Source: Microbacterium sp. CSI-V | GTDB taxonomy: Bacteria; Actinomycetota; Actinomycetes; Actinomycetales; Microbacteriaceae | Reading direction: 5' to 3' | Length of the DNA stretch: 64,000 bases | Assembly (NCBI RefSeq): GCF_001984105.1 | Contig: NZ_MTQM01000009.1 | Location: 682,001-746,000, forward strand | Shown here: positions 27,865 through 36,701 of the stretch, piece after piece | Numbering within the stretch: position 1 is the first letter of the stretch | How the letters are laid out: every line of letters begins with the position of its first letter | Program-made: the position numbers and the translations under genes | Notes under the pieces: generated by a model | Seen by the model: only the letters and a program-made list of their open reading frames with translations | What the model was told of the DNA's origin: nothing | The model's database searches: none

Positions 27865-28860
27865 TCACGCAGCCTTCGTGTAGCGGATGCGGAGGGTGAA
27901 CGATCCGGGCGTGCCGGTGCCGCCAAACCCGCCGTACGTGGATCCCACGGCGACGAGCCCGCGCGCGGCGCCCGTGCGGAGCGCCTCGCGGAGCCCCGCG
28001 GGTAGAGCGATCTCGCCCGTGCCGCCCGGCCCGATCGTGCCCGAGGATGCCAGGTCGAACGAACCGTCCGTCGGCTCCCCACCAGGCCGGGAACCGTACG
28101 TCGTGCCACGCACCGTCAGCGCCGCCGAGTTGCCGTCATCGGTCTTGCGAGCCGTCAGGATCGCCTCGTCGATCGACAACGCGCCCAGATTCTTGATCTG
28201 GTCGCCGTACCCCGCGAACCCCCGGAGCACACCCGAACCGTAAGCGCTGCCCTGATAGATGTCGGACGCGCCGCCGTACCGATCAGCGTTCCAACGGTCC
28301 CACGCTCCCGCCGACAGACGGAACGTGCCCGACGACTGCGGGCCGATCGTCGCCGTCGCCGTGACCACCGCGCCCCCAGCTGCGGGCGGCGCTTCCGGCC
28401 CGGCCGCCGCCGGCTCCACCGACGGCCCCAACGCGATGACCGGGCGCGCCCAGTCGTCGAGCATCACCCACGCGGTCTCGTCGACCACGTACGAACCGGC
28501 CACCGACGGCACGACCACCTCGACGCCGGCAACCTCGACGGTCACCTGCTGATCGCCTACTGCCGTCACCACACCCGCGACGACCGGCACAGCCGGCACC
28601 ACCGGGCCGACCACGAGCACCGGTCGCGCCGACGTGGGATCCAGCAGCACGCGGGCAGACTCCCGCGACGCGTACCGCCCGGCCACCGCCGGTAGCCACA
28701 CGTCACCACCGCGGATCTCGATGCGCACCCGCCGCCCCTCGGCGTCCACATCGAGAACAGTCCCCGTCGTGACGAGCGCCGAGTCCTCATCGACACTCGG
28801 CCCCTGAGGTGCGCGCCGCGCCAACAGCCCCATGACCCCGAGCGAGCTCGTGTCGATCAC
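27865..28860 (-). CDS. phage minor tail protein
   Basis: 331 aa from a GTG at 28860 that overlaps the upstream stop as GTGA. N-terminal half contains repeated beta-rich segments (GTVLDVDAEGRRVRIEIRGG, GVVTAVGDQQVTVEVAGVEV), each followed by a SAG/AGRY...RVLLD-like unit, suggesting duplicated small domains. The C-terminal half (SGTFRLSAGAWDRWNADRYG, GYGDQIKNLGALSIDEAIL) resembles carbohydrate or particle-surface domains of actinophage tail tips. Last gene of the late operon. Confidence 0.7.
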   Translation of the reverse strand: MIDTSSLGVMGLLARRAPQGPSVDEDSALVTTGTVLDVDAEGRRVRIEIRGGDVWLPAVAGRYASRESARVLLDPTSARPVLVVGPVVPAVPVVAGVVTAVGDQQVTVEVAGVEVVVPSVAGSYVVDETAWVMLDDWARPVIALGPSVEPAAAGPEAPPAAGGAVVTATATIGPQSSGTFRLSAGAWDRWNADRYGGASDIYQGSAYGSGVLRGFAGYGDQIKNLGALSIDEAILTARKTDDGNSAALTVRGTTYGSRPGGEPTDGSFDLASSGTIGPGGTGEIALPAGLREALRTGAARGLVAVGSTYGGFGGTGTPGSFTLRIRYTKAA

Positions 28861-29951
28861 GACGTCAGCCCCACATCGATTCGCATATCTCCCCCGTCCG
28901 CGGTCAACGGCAGATCCCACGCCGTGACCCACCCCCACAGGGGCGAGTCGTCACCGCGCGAGATCGACACCGGGTCGTCGATCTCGATGCGCGGGTCCGG
29001 CGCGATCCGCACCGGCACCGACTGCGCCGGCCGCGCCGCGCTCTCGAGCATCGACCGGGCCGCCGCCTGCGCTTGCACGTGATTCTGCAACAGGCTCGAC
29101 GACCACTCCTTGACGACGATCCCATACGGACCGTTGACGCTCATCGGCCCGCTGGTCAGCATCGCAATGCCCTGCACGTCCGCCTCGGCCGAGTTGCCGG
29201 TCGACGCGACGACGACGTTCGGCACACCGTCGCGGGAGTCCGCGCGCGGCGCGCTGACCAGCGTCCCGCCCTCCCCATCCTTCAACCGCAGGACGGGCGC
29301 CGGCACGTCGGGCAGCGGCGCGCGGAACACGTACTGCCCCCACGAATCGACCCGCAGCAGCGCCGGCCACGCGTCCGCGATCTCCCTGAGGTTCTCCATC
29401 CGGCTCTTTGACCACGACATCGCCGACGGGCACGCCCGATCGACGAGCGCCGGGTCGAACGACACGCCCACACCAGCCGGTGCGAGCCGTCGCGCCTCGG
29501 ATGCCAGCGAACCGACCGGCGAGGTGAGTTTCGTCAGCTTGTCGTCGCGCGCTCGAGCGAGCAGCGATTCGCCCTTGACCGTGATCGTTCCAGCGTCGTC
29601 GTCGTCCCACCCCTTGATCTGGTAACGACCGATGCGGGTCTCCCACACCTGCCGGGTAGCGACGGACTCGACCACGATCGACACGTCCAGGAACTGCCCG
29701 AACCGGGCGAGCGGGTGCCCCGGGTCGACGCCCGGCCGCCAGTCGAACGCGTCACCGCCGGGCGTCGGGGCAGCCCACCGAGGAACGGTGATCGACAGTT
29801 CCTCGATCACTTCCTGATCGGCCTTCCCCGTGACCCGGCCCGACCGGACCGGAACCTCAGCTGCGAGCATCTGCCCGCCCAGCCAGGACGTCACCCGGGG
29901 CCGCCAGATCGGCGCCCCCGCCAGCACCTCATCCGGCGGCCCTTCACGCAT
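28857..29951 (-). CDS. minor tail / baseplate protein (DUF5047-like)
   Basis: 364 aa. N-terminal MREGPPDEVLAGAPIWRPRV and the central GQFLDVSIVVESVATRQVWE, YQIKGWDDDDAGTITVKGE pattern fits the DUF5047-type tail tip protein of actinophages, placed as usual after the distal-tail-like protein. Probably forms part of the tail hub. Family assignment is from pattern memory only. Confidence 0.65.
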   Translation of the reverse strand: MREGPPDEVLAGAPIWRPRVTSWLGGQMLAAEVPVRSGRVTGKADQEVIEELSITVPRWAAPTPGGDAFDWRPGVDPGHPLARFGQFLDVSIVVESVATRQVWETRIGRYQIKGWDDDDAGTITVKGESLLARARDDKLTKLTSPVGSLASEARRLAPAGVGVSFDPALVDRACPSAMSWSKSRMENLREIADAWPALLRVDSWGQYVFRAPLPDVPAPVLRLKDGEGGTLVSAPRADSRDGVPNVVVASTGNSAEADVQGIAMLTSGPMSVNGPYGIVVKEWSSSLLQNHVQAQAAARSMLESAARPAQSVPVRIAPDPRIEIDDPVSISRGDDSPLWGWVTAWDLPLTADGGDMRIDVGLTS

Positions 29952-29963
29952 CCGTGCCCCCTC

Positions 29964-30746
29964 TCAGAGCAGCGCCCAGTCGGTCGCGTCGAACTGATCC
30001 CACGTGTCGAACAGCACGTCGAAGTCGCTCCACGTCCGCGACGACATCGCCGCGTCGAAGTCATCCCACGTGAACGCGAGCAGACGCGCCGACGGCTCCG
30101 GGTCGGAAAGCTCGCGCACCCCGAGCGAGAACCGCCGCCAGGTGTCGAGCCCCTCCGTGATCAGTTCGTCTTTCCACGACGTCACAATCCCGATCACCAC
30201 GGCTTCGAGATCACGCATCCCCGGCGTCAGCCGTCGAACAATGACCGGGCTCGCCTTCAGGATCGCCTCGAGCGCCGCGGCATCCGCACCGTGAACGTCG
30301 AACGCCCACGCGTACGAGAACGACCCCGCGACGTCCAACCGGGCGGCCGGATCCCGCCGGCCCGCGATCTCGAACACCGACGACCGCGAACCCGCCGAAC
30401 GCTCCTCCGTCAGCGACGCGATCTCGACGCCGACGACCGAGCGACCATCGAACGTCTGCACCACGGCGACCCCGTCGAAGTCGACCACGATCGGCGCGGC
30501 CGTGTAGGTTACCCCGGCGACCAGCACCTCGTACGTGACGGGCACGTTCAGCGGCGCCCGGTTGTCGGTGAGCAGCACCTGCACGCCCGCGGACACCCCA
30601 CGCCCACCGGACACACCCCACCGGGAACCATCCGCCGTCGTCTTTGTGATCTCGTACGCGACCCCGGCCGCGACCCCGTTCAGCTTCACCTGAACAGGGC
30701 GCGGCCGAGACGCCGACAGCAGCACCGCCTCAACAGTCACCACCAC
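29964..30746 (-). CDS. minor tail protein, distal-tail-like
   Basis: 260 aa, directly after the tape measure gene, the usual position of the distal tail protein. Beta-rich N-terminus (VEAVLLSASRPRPVQVKLNG), central FDGRSVVGVEIASLTEERSAG and a C-terminal acidic Trp-rich part (FTWDDFDAAMSSRTWSDFDV). Homology to a named Dit family is not certain; the call rests mainly on gene order. Confidence 0.65.
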   Translation of the reverse strand: MVVTVEAVLLSASRPRPVQVKLNGVAAGVAYEITKTTADGSRWGVSGGRGVSAGVQVLLTDNRAPLNVPVTYEVLVAGVTYTAAPIVVDFDGVAVVQTFDGRSVVGVEIASLTEERSAGSRSSVFEIAGRRDPAARLDVAGSFSYAWAFDVHGADAAALEAILKASPVIVRRLTPGMRDLEAVVIGIVTSWKDELITEGLDTWRRFSLGVRELSDPEPSARLLAFTWDDFDAAMSSRTWSDFDVLFDTWDQFDATDWALL

Positions 30747-30747
30747 G

Positions 30748-33033
30748 TCACACCCCCAACGCGGTCTTGATCTGCCGCTGCGCGCCCGTCACGATCAGCG
30801 GATACACGGTCTCGCCGATCAGCGCGGCCATGAACTCGAGATCCTCCCGGGCGATGCGCAGCGGACCGGACGACCCGCCGCCGGCACCACGCGACGCCTC
30901 GATCGCGACACGCTCCATGCGCGACGCGACCTTGTCGACAGGCTCGATGTACTCCCGACCGCCCGGGTTGTCGCCCACGACGGCGAGCATCGGCCCCATA
31001 GTCACACCACCGGTCGCGAGGTACGGGATCTGCGGGATGCCCAGACTGAACGTCTGCCCACCCACGATCGGCACCCACGACGGGATCGACACCGAGATCG
31101 AGTTGAGCCCCCGGATCGCGGAGTTGACCAGGCCGATGATGCCGTTCACCGGGCCGCGGATCGCGCCGAGCGCCGCCTGAAACCCGGCCGACATGAACCC
31201 CGCGATCGCGCCGAAGACGTCGCGCACCGTGTTACCGATCCACGTCACCGCCCCGACGATCGCGCCGATTGTCGGCTGAATGATCGACGAATTCACCCAC
31301 TGGAACCCCGCGCCGATTGCATTCAGCGCAGGCTGCACGTAGGTCGCCCACAGGAACTGGACCGCGAGCCCGAGAAACTGAAGGGCCGACGAGATCCAGT
31401 CGACGACCGGTTTCACCGCGTTCTCGTAGAGCCAGACGAACCCGGACCCGATCCACCCGAGCACCGGGGAGACGACCGTCTCCCACAGCCACGTGATCAC
31501 CGCCGCCCACAGGCCGATGTACAGCATGATCCCGGTCACGATCGGGAGGATGATCGACTGATAGATCCAGGTGAAGACGGCCCCGATCGCCGTGAACACG
31601 GGCGACAGGACGCTCGTCCACAGCCAGTTCCACGCGTCGCCGATCCACTGCGTGACCGAGCCCCAGTTCTGGACGAGCCAGATCCCGGCGGCGACGAGCA
31701 GCCCGATCCCGACGATGATCGCGAGGATGATCCACGTCACCGGGGATGCCAGCCACGCGGCGTTCTGCGCCCACTGCATCGCCGTCTGCACCGCCTGCGC
31801 CGCGGCGTACACCTTCATCGCCCCGCTGATAGCGATGATCGCCCCCGACGCGATCGCGAGCACGGAGCCGATCGCGGTCACGACCCCGGTGTTCTCCGAC
31901 GCCCACCCGGCGAAGCCCTTCAGCGCGCCGAGCACCCCGTCGATCACGGGCGCCAGCGACGCCCCGATCTCGACAGCCGTCATCTGAAGCTCACGGCGGA
32001 TCGACTCCCACGCCGCTGCCGGGTTCCCCGACACGGTCTCGCCCATCCGCTGCGCAGCCCCCGCGACGTCTCCGAACGACCCCTGCATTGCCGACAGCTG
32101 CCCGATGAACTTAGGGATCTCCCCCGTGCCCAGATCCTCGAGCGGCGTCCCGAACAGCGCGAGCGCCGCCTGCGACTGAGCCGCCGGATCCGTCATCGAC
32201 TGAAGCCCGCCGATGATCTGCGCGAACGCCTCCGACGCGGTGTCACCGCCCGCCAGGATCTTGTTCGCCATGTCCTCCTGCGAGAGACCGAGAGCGTCGA
32301 ACGCGCTCTTGCTCGAGGTGGACATGTCGGTTGCGCGAATCGTGAATTCCTTCAGCGCGTCACCGGTCTTGTCGATCCCGTACATGCCCTTTGCGGACGC
32401 GTCCGCGAGCATCGAGAACGCTACGTCGCCCGAAATCCCCAGCTGCTGAAAGAACGGGGCGTACTCGTCGACCGCGTCGAGCAGATCGTCGCGCACCGCC
32501 GGGGGCACCTTCTGAAGTGCCACCGTCAGCAGGTCGATACCCTCCTGCGCGGAGGACGCCATGCCGGTTGTGAGCATCTGCCCGACCACCTGCGAGATCC
32601 GGTCGGCCTCGATCTCGAACCCGCCCGAGACGGTGAGCACCTGCTGCGTGATCTGCTGAAGCTCATCGACCGACGCCTCGCGCATCCCCTGGATCGACCC
32701 GATGACACCCGCCGTGGCGGCCTGCACCTCCTCGAGCGAACCGCCGAAGTTGTTCGCGTACGCGTTGCCCGCGGCCTCTCCCGCGCGGGCCGCCTCGGGC
32801 TCGGTGAGCGCGAGCGTCCCGGCCAGCTGGTCGACGCCGGCCTCCGCGTTCGCGAACGCGACCGCCGACCCGGTCGCCGCGGCACCGATCGCGAGCAGCG
32901 TTCCGGCGGCCACCTTCGACCCGGCACCCAGCGCGTCGTTCCACGCGTCGAACTTGGATTTCGACTGGTCGACCTTGTCGAGCTCCTTGTCCTCGACGAG
33001 CAGACGAATGATCAGATCAGTAGCGTTCGCCAC
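30748..33033 (-). CDS. tail tape measure protein
   Basis: 761 aa from a GTG at 33033 with AGGAGGTGA just upstream. N-terminal alpha-helical region (KELDKVDQSKSKFDAWNDAL), a TP901-type core (GTLALTEPEAARAGEAAGNA...), hydrophobic helices around 390-450 and then a run of Trp-rich repeats of about 20-30 residues (WLWTSVLSPVFTAIGAVFTW, WLWETVVSPVLGWIGSGFVW). At about 1.5 angstrom per residue the length predicts a tail near 110 nm. Confidence 0.92.
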   Translation of the reverse strand: MANATDLIIRLLVEDKELDKVDQSKSKFDAWNDALGAGSKVAAGTLLAIGAAATGSAVAFANAEAGVDQLAGTLALTEPEAARAGEAAGNAYANNFGGSLEEVQAATAGVIGSIQGMREASVDELQQITQQVLTVSGGFEIEADRISQVVGQMLTTGMASSAQEGIDLLTVALQKVPPAVRDDLLDAVDEYAPFFQQLGISGDVAFSMLADASAKGMYGIDKTGDALKEFTIRATDMSTSSKSAFDALGLSQEDMANKILAGGDTASEAFAQIIGGLQSMTDPAAQSQAALALFGTPLEDLGTGEIPKFIGQLSAMQGSFGDVAGAAQRMGETVSGNPAAAWESIRRELQMTAVEIGASLAPVIDGVLGALKGFAGWASENTGVVTAIGSVLAIASGAIIAISGAMKVYAAAQAVQTAMQWAQNAAWLASPVTWIILAIIVGIGLLVAAGIWLVQNWGSVTQWIGDAWNWLWTSVLSPVFTAIGAVFTWIYQSIILPIVTGIMLYIGLWAAVITWLWETVVSPVLGWIGSGFVWLYENAVKPVVDWISSALQFLGLAVQFLWATYVQPALNAIGAGFQWVNSSIIQPTIGAIVGAVTWIGNTVRDVFGAIAGFMSAGFQAALGAIRGPVNGIIGLVNSAIRGLNSISVSIPSWVPIVGGQTFSLGIPQIPYLATGGVTMGPMLAVVGDNPGGREYIEPVDKVASRMERVAIEASRGAGGGSSGPLRIAREDLEFMAALIGETVYPLIVTGAQRQIKTALGV

Positions 33034-33037
33034 GCGG

Positions 33038-33603
33038 TCACCTCCTGCTCCTCAGACGCTCGAGCTCGGCCCGTTCGTCTTCCTTCTGCTGCTTCATCGC
33101 GTCGCAGCTGAGCGCGAGCGACGGCCACATGTCGTAGGGGATTTCCCACAACTTGTCGGGGGTGAGTCCCGGCCAGAAGTCGTGCCGGCAGATCAGCAGT
33201 CGGCGCTTCTCCACCTGGTCCTCTAGCCACGGTTCGGCCTCGTTCAGTGCGTCGAGCTCGGGCGACGACGTCGCCGACGTCCGCCGCCGACGGCCGCGAC
33301 CGTTCGGGACTACTGAGGGTCCGGGGTCTCCTCACCCTCCGTCTCCGCGTCGCGGTGATCGCCGAGCTCGGCGACGAGGTTCTCGATGTTGTCGAGACGC
33401 GCGCACGAGTCGAACGTGACGTCGTGCCCGGCGCGGCGCAGGCTCGCGAAGATCGCGAACGCCGTCTGCATGGACGCGGATTTCATCCGCTCGGCGTACT
33501 CCTTGCGGTTCCACCCGGTCTCTTTCTCGACCGCGGCCCCGTCCCACAGGTTCGGCTTCACGACGGGGATCGTGGACCCGTCCGCCAGCTTGATTTTCGC
33601 CAT
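33038..33603 (-). CDS. tail assembly chaperone, -1 frameshift product (G-T type)
   Basis: The second frame is open from just before the end of the upstream chaperone to the stop at 33038-33040, encoding PNGRGRRRRTSATSSPELDA and then LNEAEPWLEDQVEKRRLLIC, RHDFWPGLTPDKLWEIPYDM. It has no ATG, GTG or TTG near its 5' end and no ribosome site. It is in the -1 frame relative to the first ORF and must be entered between about 33335 and 33311, within GAG-GAG-ACC-CCG-GAC-CCT-CAG. Position between tail tube and tape measure is exactly that of the frameshifted chaperone in siphoviruses. Confidence 0.75.
33310..33603 (-). CDS. tail assembly chaperone, unshifted product
   Basis: 97 aa (MAKIKLADGSTIPVVKPNLW...), a small acidic-tailed protein ending at TAG 33310. 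Chaperones the tape measure before tail-tube polymerisation, by analogy with lambda gpG. The longer frameshifted form is listed separately. Confidence 0.8.
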   Translation of the reverse strand: MAKIKLADGSTIPVVKPNLWDGAAVEKETGWNRKEYAERMKSASMQTAFAIFASLRRAGHDVTFDSCARLDNIENLVAELGDHRDAETEGEETPDPQ

Positions 33604-33613
33604 GCTTCACACC

Positions 33614-34186
33614 TCAGTTCTCATCGGCGGCGCGCGTCAGGATGCCCTCGACGCCGCGCAGCAGTTGGTCGCGCCCCGCGATCACGGGGCTGCGGAAGTA
33701 GGGTTGCCCCGCCTGGTCGACGTAGCGGCTCCGGTTCCCGAACGCGGGATGCCGGAACCGGCGCTTCTGCCAGAACTTGGCCTTGTTGTAGCCGTCTTCT
33801 TTCGGGCCGGTCGTCTTGAACTCGACGCCCTGCCGGGTCTTCCCCGCGACGACGCGGAACCGCAGGCCGGCCTTGATCCCGGCGCGCAGTCCGGTCGACT
33901 GCCCCCGCCCGGCGGTGTCGGTCTCGGCATAGACGTTCGTCTTCACCAGGTAGAACTTGCCCTTGCGTTTGGCGTGCACCACCTTGTGACGAAACCCCGT
34001 CTTGCGGATCCCGCGCGGGAGCGGCCCGTCCAGCAGCGCCTTCTGCTCCGCGATGACGGGCGCGCCGAGAGCGCGAAGCTCCCGCCGGACCGGCGTGCGC
34101 ACGGCCGGCGGGAACTCCCGCATCTTGTTGAGCAGGTGACGCAGCGACTCCGGATCAGGGACGGCGCCCGTCACCTGCTCGGTCAC
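33614..34186 (-). CDS. HK97 gp10-like tail completion / minor tail protein
   Basis: 190 aa. Basic protein with LRHLLNKMREFPPAVRTPVR at the N-terminus and TGFRHKVVHAKRKGKFYLVK, NRSRYVDQAGQPYFRSPVIA later, resembling HK97 gp10-type connector proteins. It overlaps the tail-tube gene start/stop as ATGA and lies between tail tube and chaperone, later than the normal gp10 position, so a distinct minor tail role is also possible. Confidence 0.6.
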   Translation of the reverse strand: MTEQVTGAVPDPESLRHLLNKMREFPPAVRTPVRRELRALGAPVIAEQKALLDGPLPRGIRKTGFRHKVVHAKRKGKFYLVKTNVYAETDTAGRGQSTGLRAGIKAGLRFRVVAGKTRQGVEFKTTGPKEDGYNKAKFWQKRRFRHPAFGNRSRYVDQAGQPYFRSPVIAGRDQLLRGVEGILTRAADEN

Positions 34187-35214
34187 AGCGCCGAGTCGAG
34201 AGTCCGGTACACGACGTAGATCGGCTGCGCCGACACCCCGTCGTCGAACGCCTCGAAATCGATCGACTGCTTGATCGCGTTCCCACCGTCCGACGCGGGA
34301 ACCTCACCGTTGAGCCGGATCGCCGGAAGGACGATCTGAAGCGTCGGCTTGTGGGCACCCGACATCGCGACGTTGTGCTCGAACGTGAGCACGACCGCGA
34401 TCGACTGCTTCCCGAGGTACGCGTCACGGAGCGTGTTGTCGGTGTACTCGGCGGTCATCTTCCCCGAGAGCTCGGGCAGCCCGAGCAGGGGGGCACGAGA
34501 CCGCAGCCCCTTGCCGCCGAGGTTCCACCCGTCCGAGTCGAGCGACCGCTTCACGGTCAGGCTGAAGTCGGCGACGTTCGCCGCCGCCGTCGCCGTCGTG
34601 GTCGCGATCGCCGTCGCCGTCGGCGCGGTCAGCGTCCCGCCGAGCGAGATCGCACCGCCCACGAACGTGAACACCCCGTCATCGGCGGGGTAGCTCGCGG
34701 CCGACGCCGGGTACGACGTCAGCAGTTCCCGCGCGGTGAGCGACAGCTTCGCCTCGACGATGCCGCCCTCCTTCGCGGAGAGCTCGATCGAGTCGAACGC
34801 GCAGCCGGTGAACGTGTGCGGGTAGGCGTTGACGCCGCCGAGGGTCGGCAGCACCTCCTGCACCGTGAACGTCGGCACCGGATCCGAGGTGCTCAGCGTG
34901 TGCACCTGCTGGTACACCGCGGGAGTGGTCGCCGGGACGACCGTGTTCGACACGGCGCCCAGCACGGCGTTCAGCCACAGCCCGAACCCGCGGGTCGGCA
35001 CATCGAACGCGACGTCCCCCGACCCCTCGAACCGTGCGACGACGTTGCGGTTCAGCCGCTTGACGTTCTTCCCGGGGCGCAGCCCCCTCGAGTCGGTCGT
35101 CTTCACGTCGTACTTGATCTTCGCTTCCGACTCGGCGAAGCGCGTCGGCGCGACGGCCGTGCCGTACGTGGTCTCTCGGGTCATGCCGAGAGTGAAGTCG
35201 AGTTGCGTCGTCAC
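34183..35214 (-). CDS. major tail (tube) protein
   Basis: 343 aa. Beta-rich tail-tube protein (FTLGMTRETTYGTAVAPTRF, GSGDVAFDVPTRGFGLWLNA, FTGCAFDSIELSAKEGGIVE, IKQSIDFEAFDDG) with an Ala/Thr-rich insertion (TAPTATAIATTTATAAANVA) at about 200-220 that may be a surface-exposed loop. Placement between connector genes and the tail chaperone supports the call. Confidence 0.85.
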   Translation of the reverse strand: MTTQLDFTLGMTRETTYGTAVAPTRFAESEAKIKYDVKTTDSRGLRPGKNVKRLNRNVVARFEGSGDVAFDVPTRGFGLWLNAVLGAVSNTVVPATTPAVYQQVHTLSTSDPVPTFTVQEVLPTLGGVNAYPHTFTGCAFDSIELSAKEGGIVEAKLSLTARELLTSYPASAASYPADDGVFTFVGGAISLGGTLTAPTATAIATTTATAAANVADFSLTVKRSLDSDGWNLGGKGLRSRAPLLGLPELSGKMTAEYTDNTLRDAYLGKQSIAVVLTFEHNVAMSGAHKPTLQIVLPAIRLNGEVPASDGGNAIKQSIDFEAFDDGVSAQPIYVVYRTLDSAL

Positions 35215-35477
35215 TTGCCCTTCACCTCCTCGGTCTCGCCGCCGCCGGGCTCGCCGTCGGTCTCGTCGTCGGCCGACGACAGGGCGCCGGCCTGCGCGGC
35301 CTGCGCCTCCGCGTTGACCGGCTCGAAGTTCCCCACCTGCGCGGCGAACAGCGGCACCAGATCCTCACGGATCTCGAATTCCTCGCCCGCGGCGATCACG
35401 CGCCCCAGCGCCGGCACGTCGAGCGCACCGAGCGGAGACACGTTCTTGAATCGGGGCGCGGCGTTCTTCGTCGCCAT
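35211..35477 (-). CDS. small structural-module protein, unknown
   Basis: 88 aa from the ATG at 35477 (GGGGGGAG upstream). Core FKNVSPLGALDVPALGRVIA-AGEEFEIREDLVPLFAAQ, followed by an acidic, Gly/Glu-rich tail. Unrecognised; sits between the connector genes and the tail tube and overlaps the tail-tube start by 4 nt, so probably a minor head-tail component. Confidence 0.6.
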   Translation of the reverse strand: MATKNAAPRFKNVSPLGALDVPALGRVIAAGEEFEIREDLVPLFAAQVGNFEPVNAEAQAAQAGALSSADDETDGEPGGGETEEVKGK

Positions 35478-35502
35478 AGCTCCCCCCTTCCGTTGTCGTT
35501 GG

Positions 35503-35985
35503 TCAGTTGGGACGCACGCGATGCGCGCACACGAACTCGGCGATGATCTCGACGACGTACCCGCCGGCCTGCCCGTCGACCTCGACGCCCGCATTACTCA
35601 TCGATCCCGGCAGGCACCACATCACAGCCCCGCCGAGAGTGCGGGTCTGATCGTCCCGCCCGATGTAGGTCTGAATCTCGGTGAGGATCTCGTACGCCTG
35701 ATCGAACGCGGCCCGCGCGGCATCGTCACCGTTCCCGGCCGCGTACGCGCCGAGGGTGACACCCAGCCGGATCTCCTCGTCGAACTGCTGCCGAGACTTC
35801 AGGTTCTTCAGGTCCGGGGTCACGTTGACATCCGTCAACCCGACCCACATCGACGACGTGATCGTTTCGGGTGCCGCGTAGTAGCGGTCGATCTTGTACC
35901 TGCGGTGCTCCGTCGCTGCGACGATCGCCGCCCACAGCCCGTCGCGGGCGGCAAGGATCCCCGTCGCCTGACTGATCCCGCTCAC
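35503..35985 (-). CDS. tail terminator / head-tail joining protein
   Basis: 160 aa from a GTG at 35985 that overlaps the upstream stop (GTGA). Alpha/beta pattern (LWAAIVAATEHRRYKIDRYY, EEIRLGVTLGAYAAGNGDDA, GGAVMWCLPGSMSNAGVEVD, GYVVEIIAEFVCAHRV) resembles tail-terminator proteins, and it lies two genes before the tail tube. Assignment is by fold-like pattern and order. Confidence 0.6.
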   Translation of the reverse strand: MSGISQATGILAARDGLWAAIVAATEHRRYKIDRYYAAPETITSSMWVGLTDVNVTPDLKNLKSRQQFDEEIRLGVTLGAYAAGNGDDAARAAFDQAYEILTEIQTYIGRDDQTRTLGGAVMWCLPGSMSNAGVEVDGQAGGYVVEIIAEFVCAHRVRPN

Positions 35986-36350
35986 GAACCACCACCGAAT
36001 CCCGGACGCGGCGGATACGGCTCGAGCCAGACCGCCACCTTGGCGAGCAGCCCCACCCCTGCGGGTGCCGACGATGCCGGCTCGCCGCCTCGCGCGCCGC
36101 CACCCGCCTTCGTCTGGTTCCACATGTGCTTTCCCTGCTCGCGAGCGCTCAGCGTGAACTCGACGGGCAGGGAACCGTCGGGGAGCTCGTGGCGTGCGGG
36201 CTCGACGTGACGGCCGGTGTGCCGGTCGATGATGCTGCACGCGCCTCGCGCGAACAGGTCGAGCTCGGCCTGTTCGTCGGCGATCTGCGTGTCGCCCCAC
36301 CCCAGCGCCTTCCCGAGTACCGCAGCCGTGATCGGCCAACCCTGCGTCAT
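35982..36350 (-). CDS. head-tail connector-type protein
   Basis: 122 aa from the ATG at 36350 (GGGGAG upstream). WPITAAVLGKALGWGDTQIA and ACSIIDRHTGRHV resemble the N-terminal helices of head-tail adaptor (gp6-like) proteins. Gly/Ala-rich C-terminus. Third gene after the capsid, an expected position. Confidence 0.55.
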   Translation of the reverse strand: MTQGWPITAAVLGKALGWGDTQIADEQAELDLFARGACSIIDRHTGRHVEPARHELPDGSLPVEFTLSAREQGKHMWNQTKAGGGARGGEPASSAPAGVGLLAKVAVWLEPYPPRPGFGGGS

Positions 36351-36416
36351 CGCTGACTCCCCTCTCATGCAGACGGGGAGGTGTATGCGCGGCGGCACAC
36401 ACCTCCCCGTCAGTGA

Positions 36417-36701
36417 TCACTCGGTCGGCGTCGCGTAGCCGTTCGCGATGTACCCCGCGGCCTCGTCGGCGGGGAGCGAGATCACACCGCCGACGGCGGG
36501 CCACTTCTCCCCGTCGCGAGTGCCGGTGATCGCGACCAGCATCTGCACCCGAACCTCGCCCTCGGCGGCAGCCTGCTCGGCGGCAGCCTGCTCGGCGGCA
36601 GCCTGCTCGGCGGCAGCCTGCTCGGCGGCAGCCTGCTCGGCGGCAGCCTGCTCGGCGGCGTCGGGCGTTGCCGACGCCGCCTTGCCCCGTGCGCCCGACA
36701 T
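36417..36701 (-). CDS. small head-module protein with AEQAA repeats
   Basis: 94 aa; the ATG overlaps the capsid stop as TGATG. Residues about 14-47 are a perfect tandem (AEQAA)n run encoded by six identical 15-bp units, predicted as a long helix. The C-terminal part (VQMLVAITGTRDGEKWPAVG...ADEAAGYIANGYA) matches a small domain often found after actinophage capsid genes. Function unknown; a decoration or connector role is possible. Confidence 0.65.
   Translation of the reverse strand: MSGARGKAASATPDAAEQAAAEQAAAEQAAAEQAAAEQAAAEQAAAEGEVRVQMLVAITGTRDGEKWPAVGGVISLPADEAAGYIANGYATPTE
36561..36650. repeat. six perfect 15-bp tandem repeats
   Basis: Unit CTCGGCGGCAGCCTG (plus strand), six exact copies followed by a partial one. 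In frame with the overlapping gene, each unit encoding five residues. Likely to vary in number by slippage. Confidence 0.95.

Noticed and set aside
36561..36650. Possible CRISPR-like repeat
   Set aside because: Units are contiguous 15-mers without spacers and lie in frame inside a gene.
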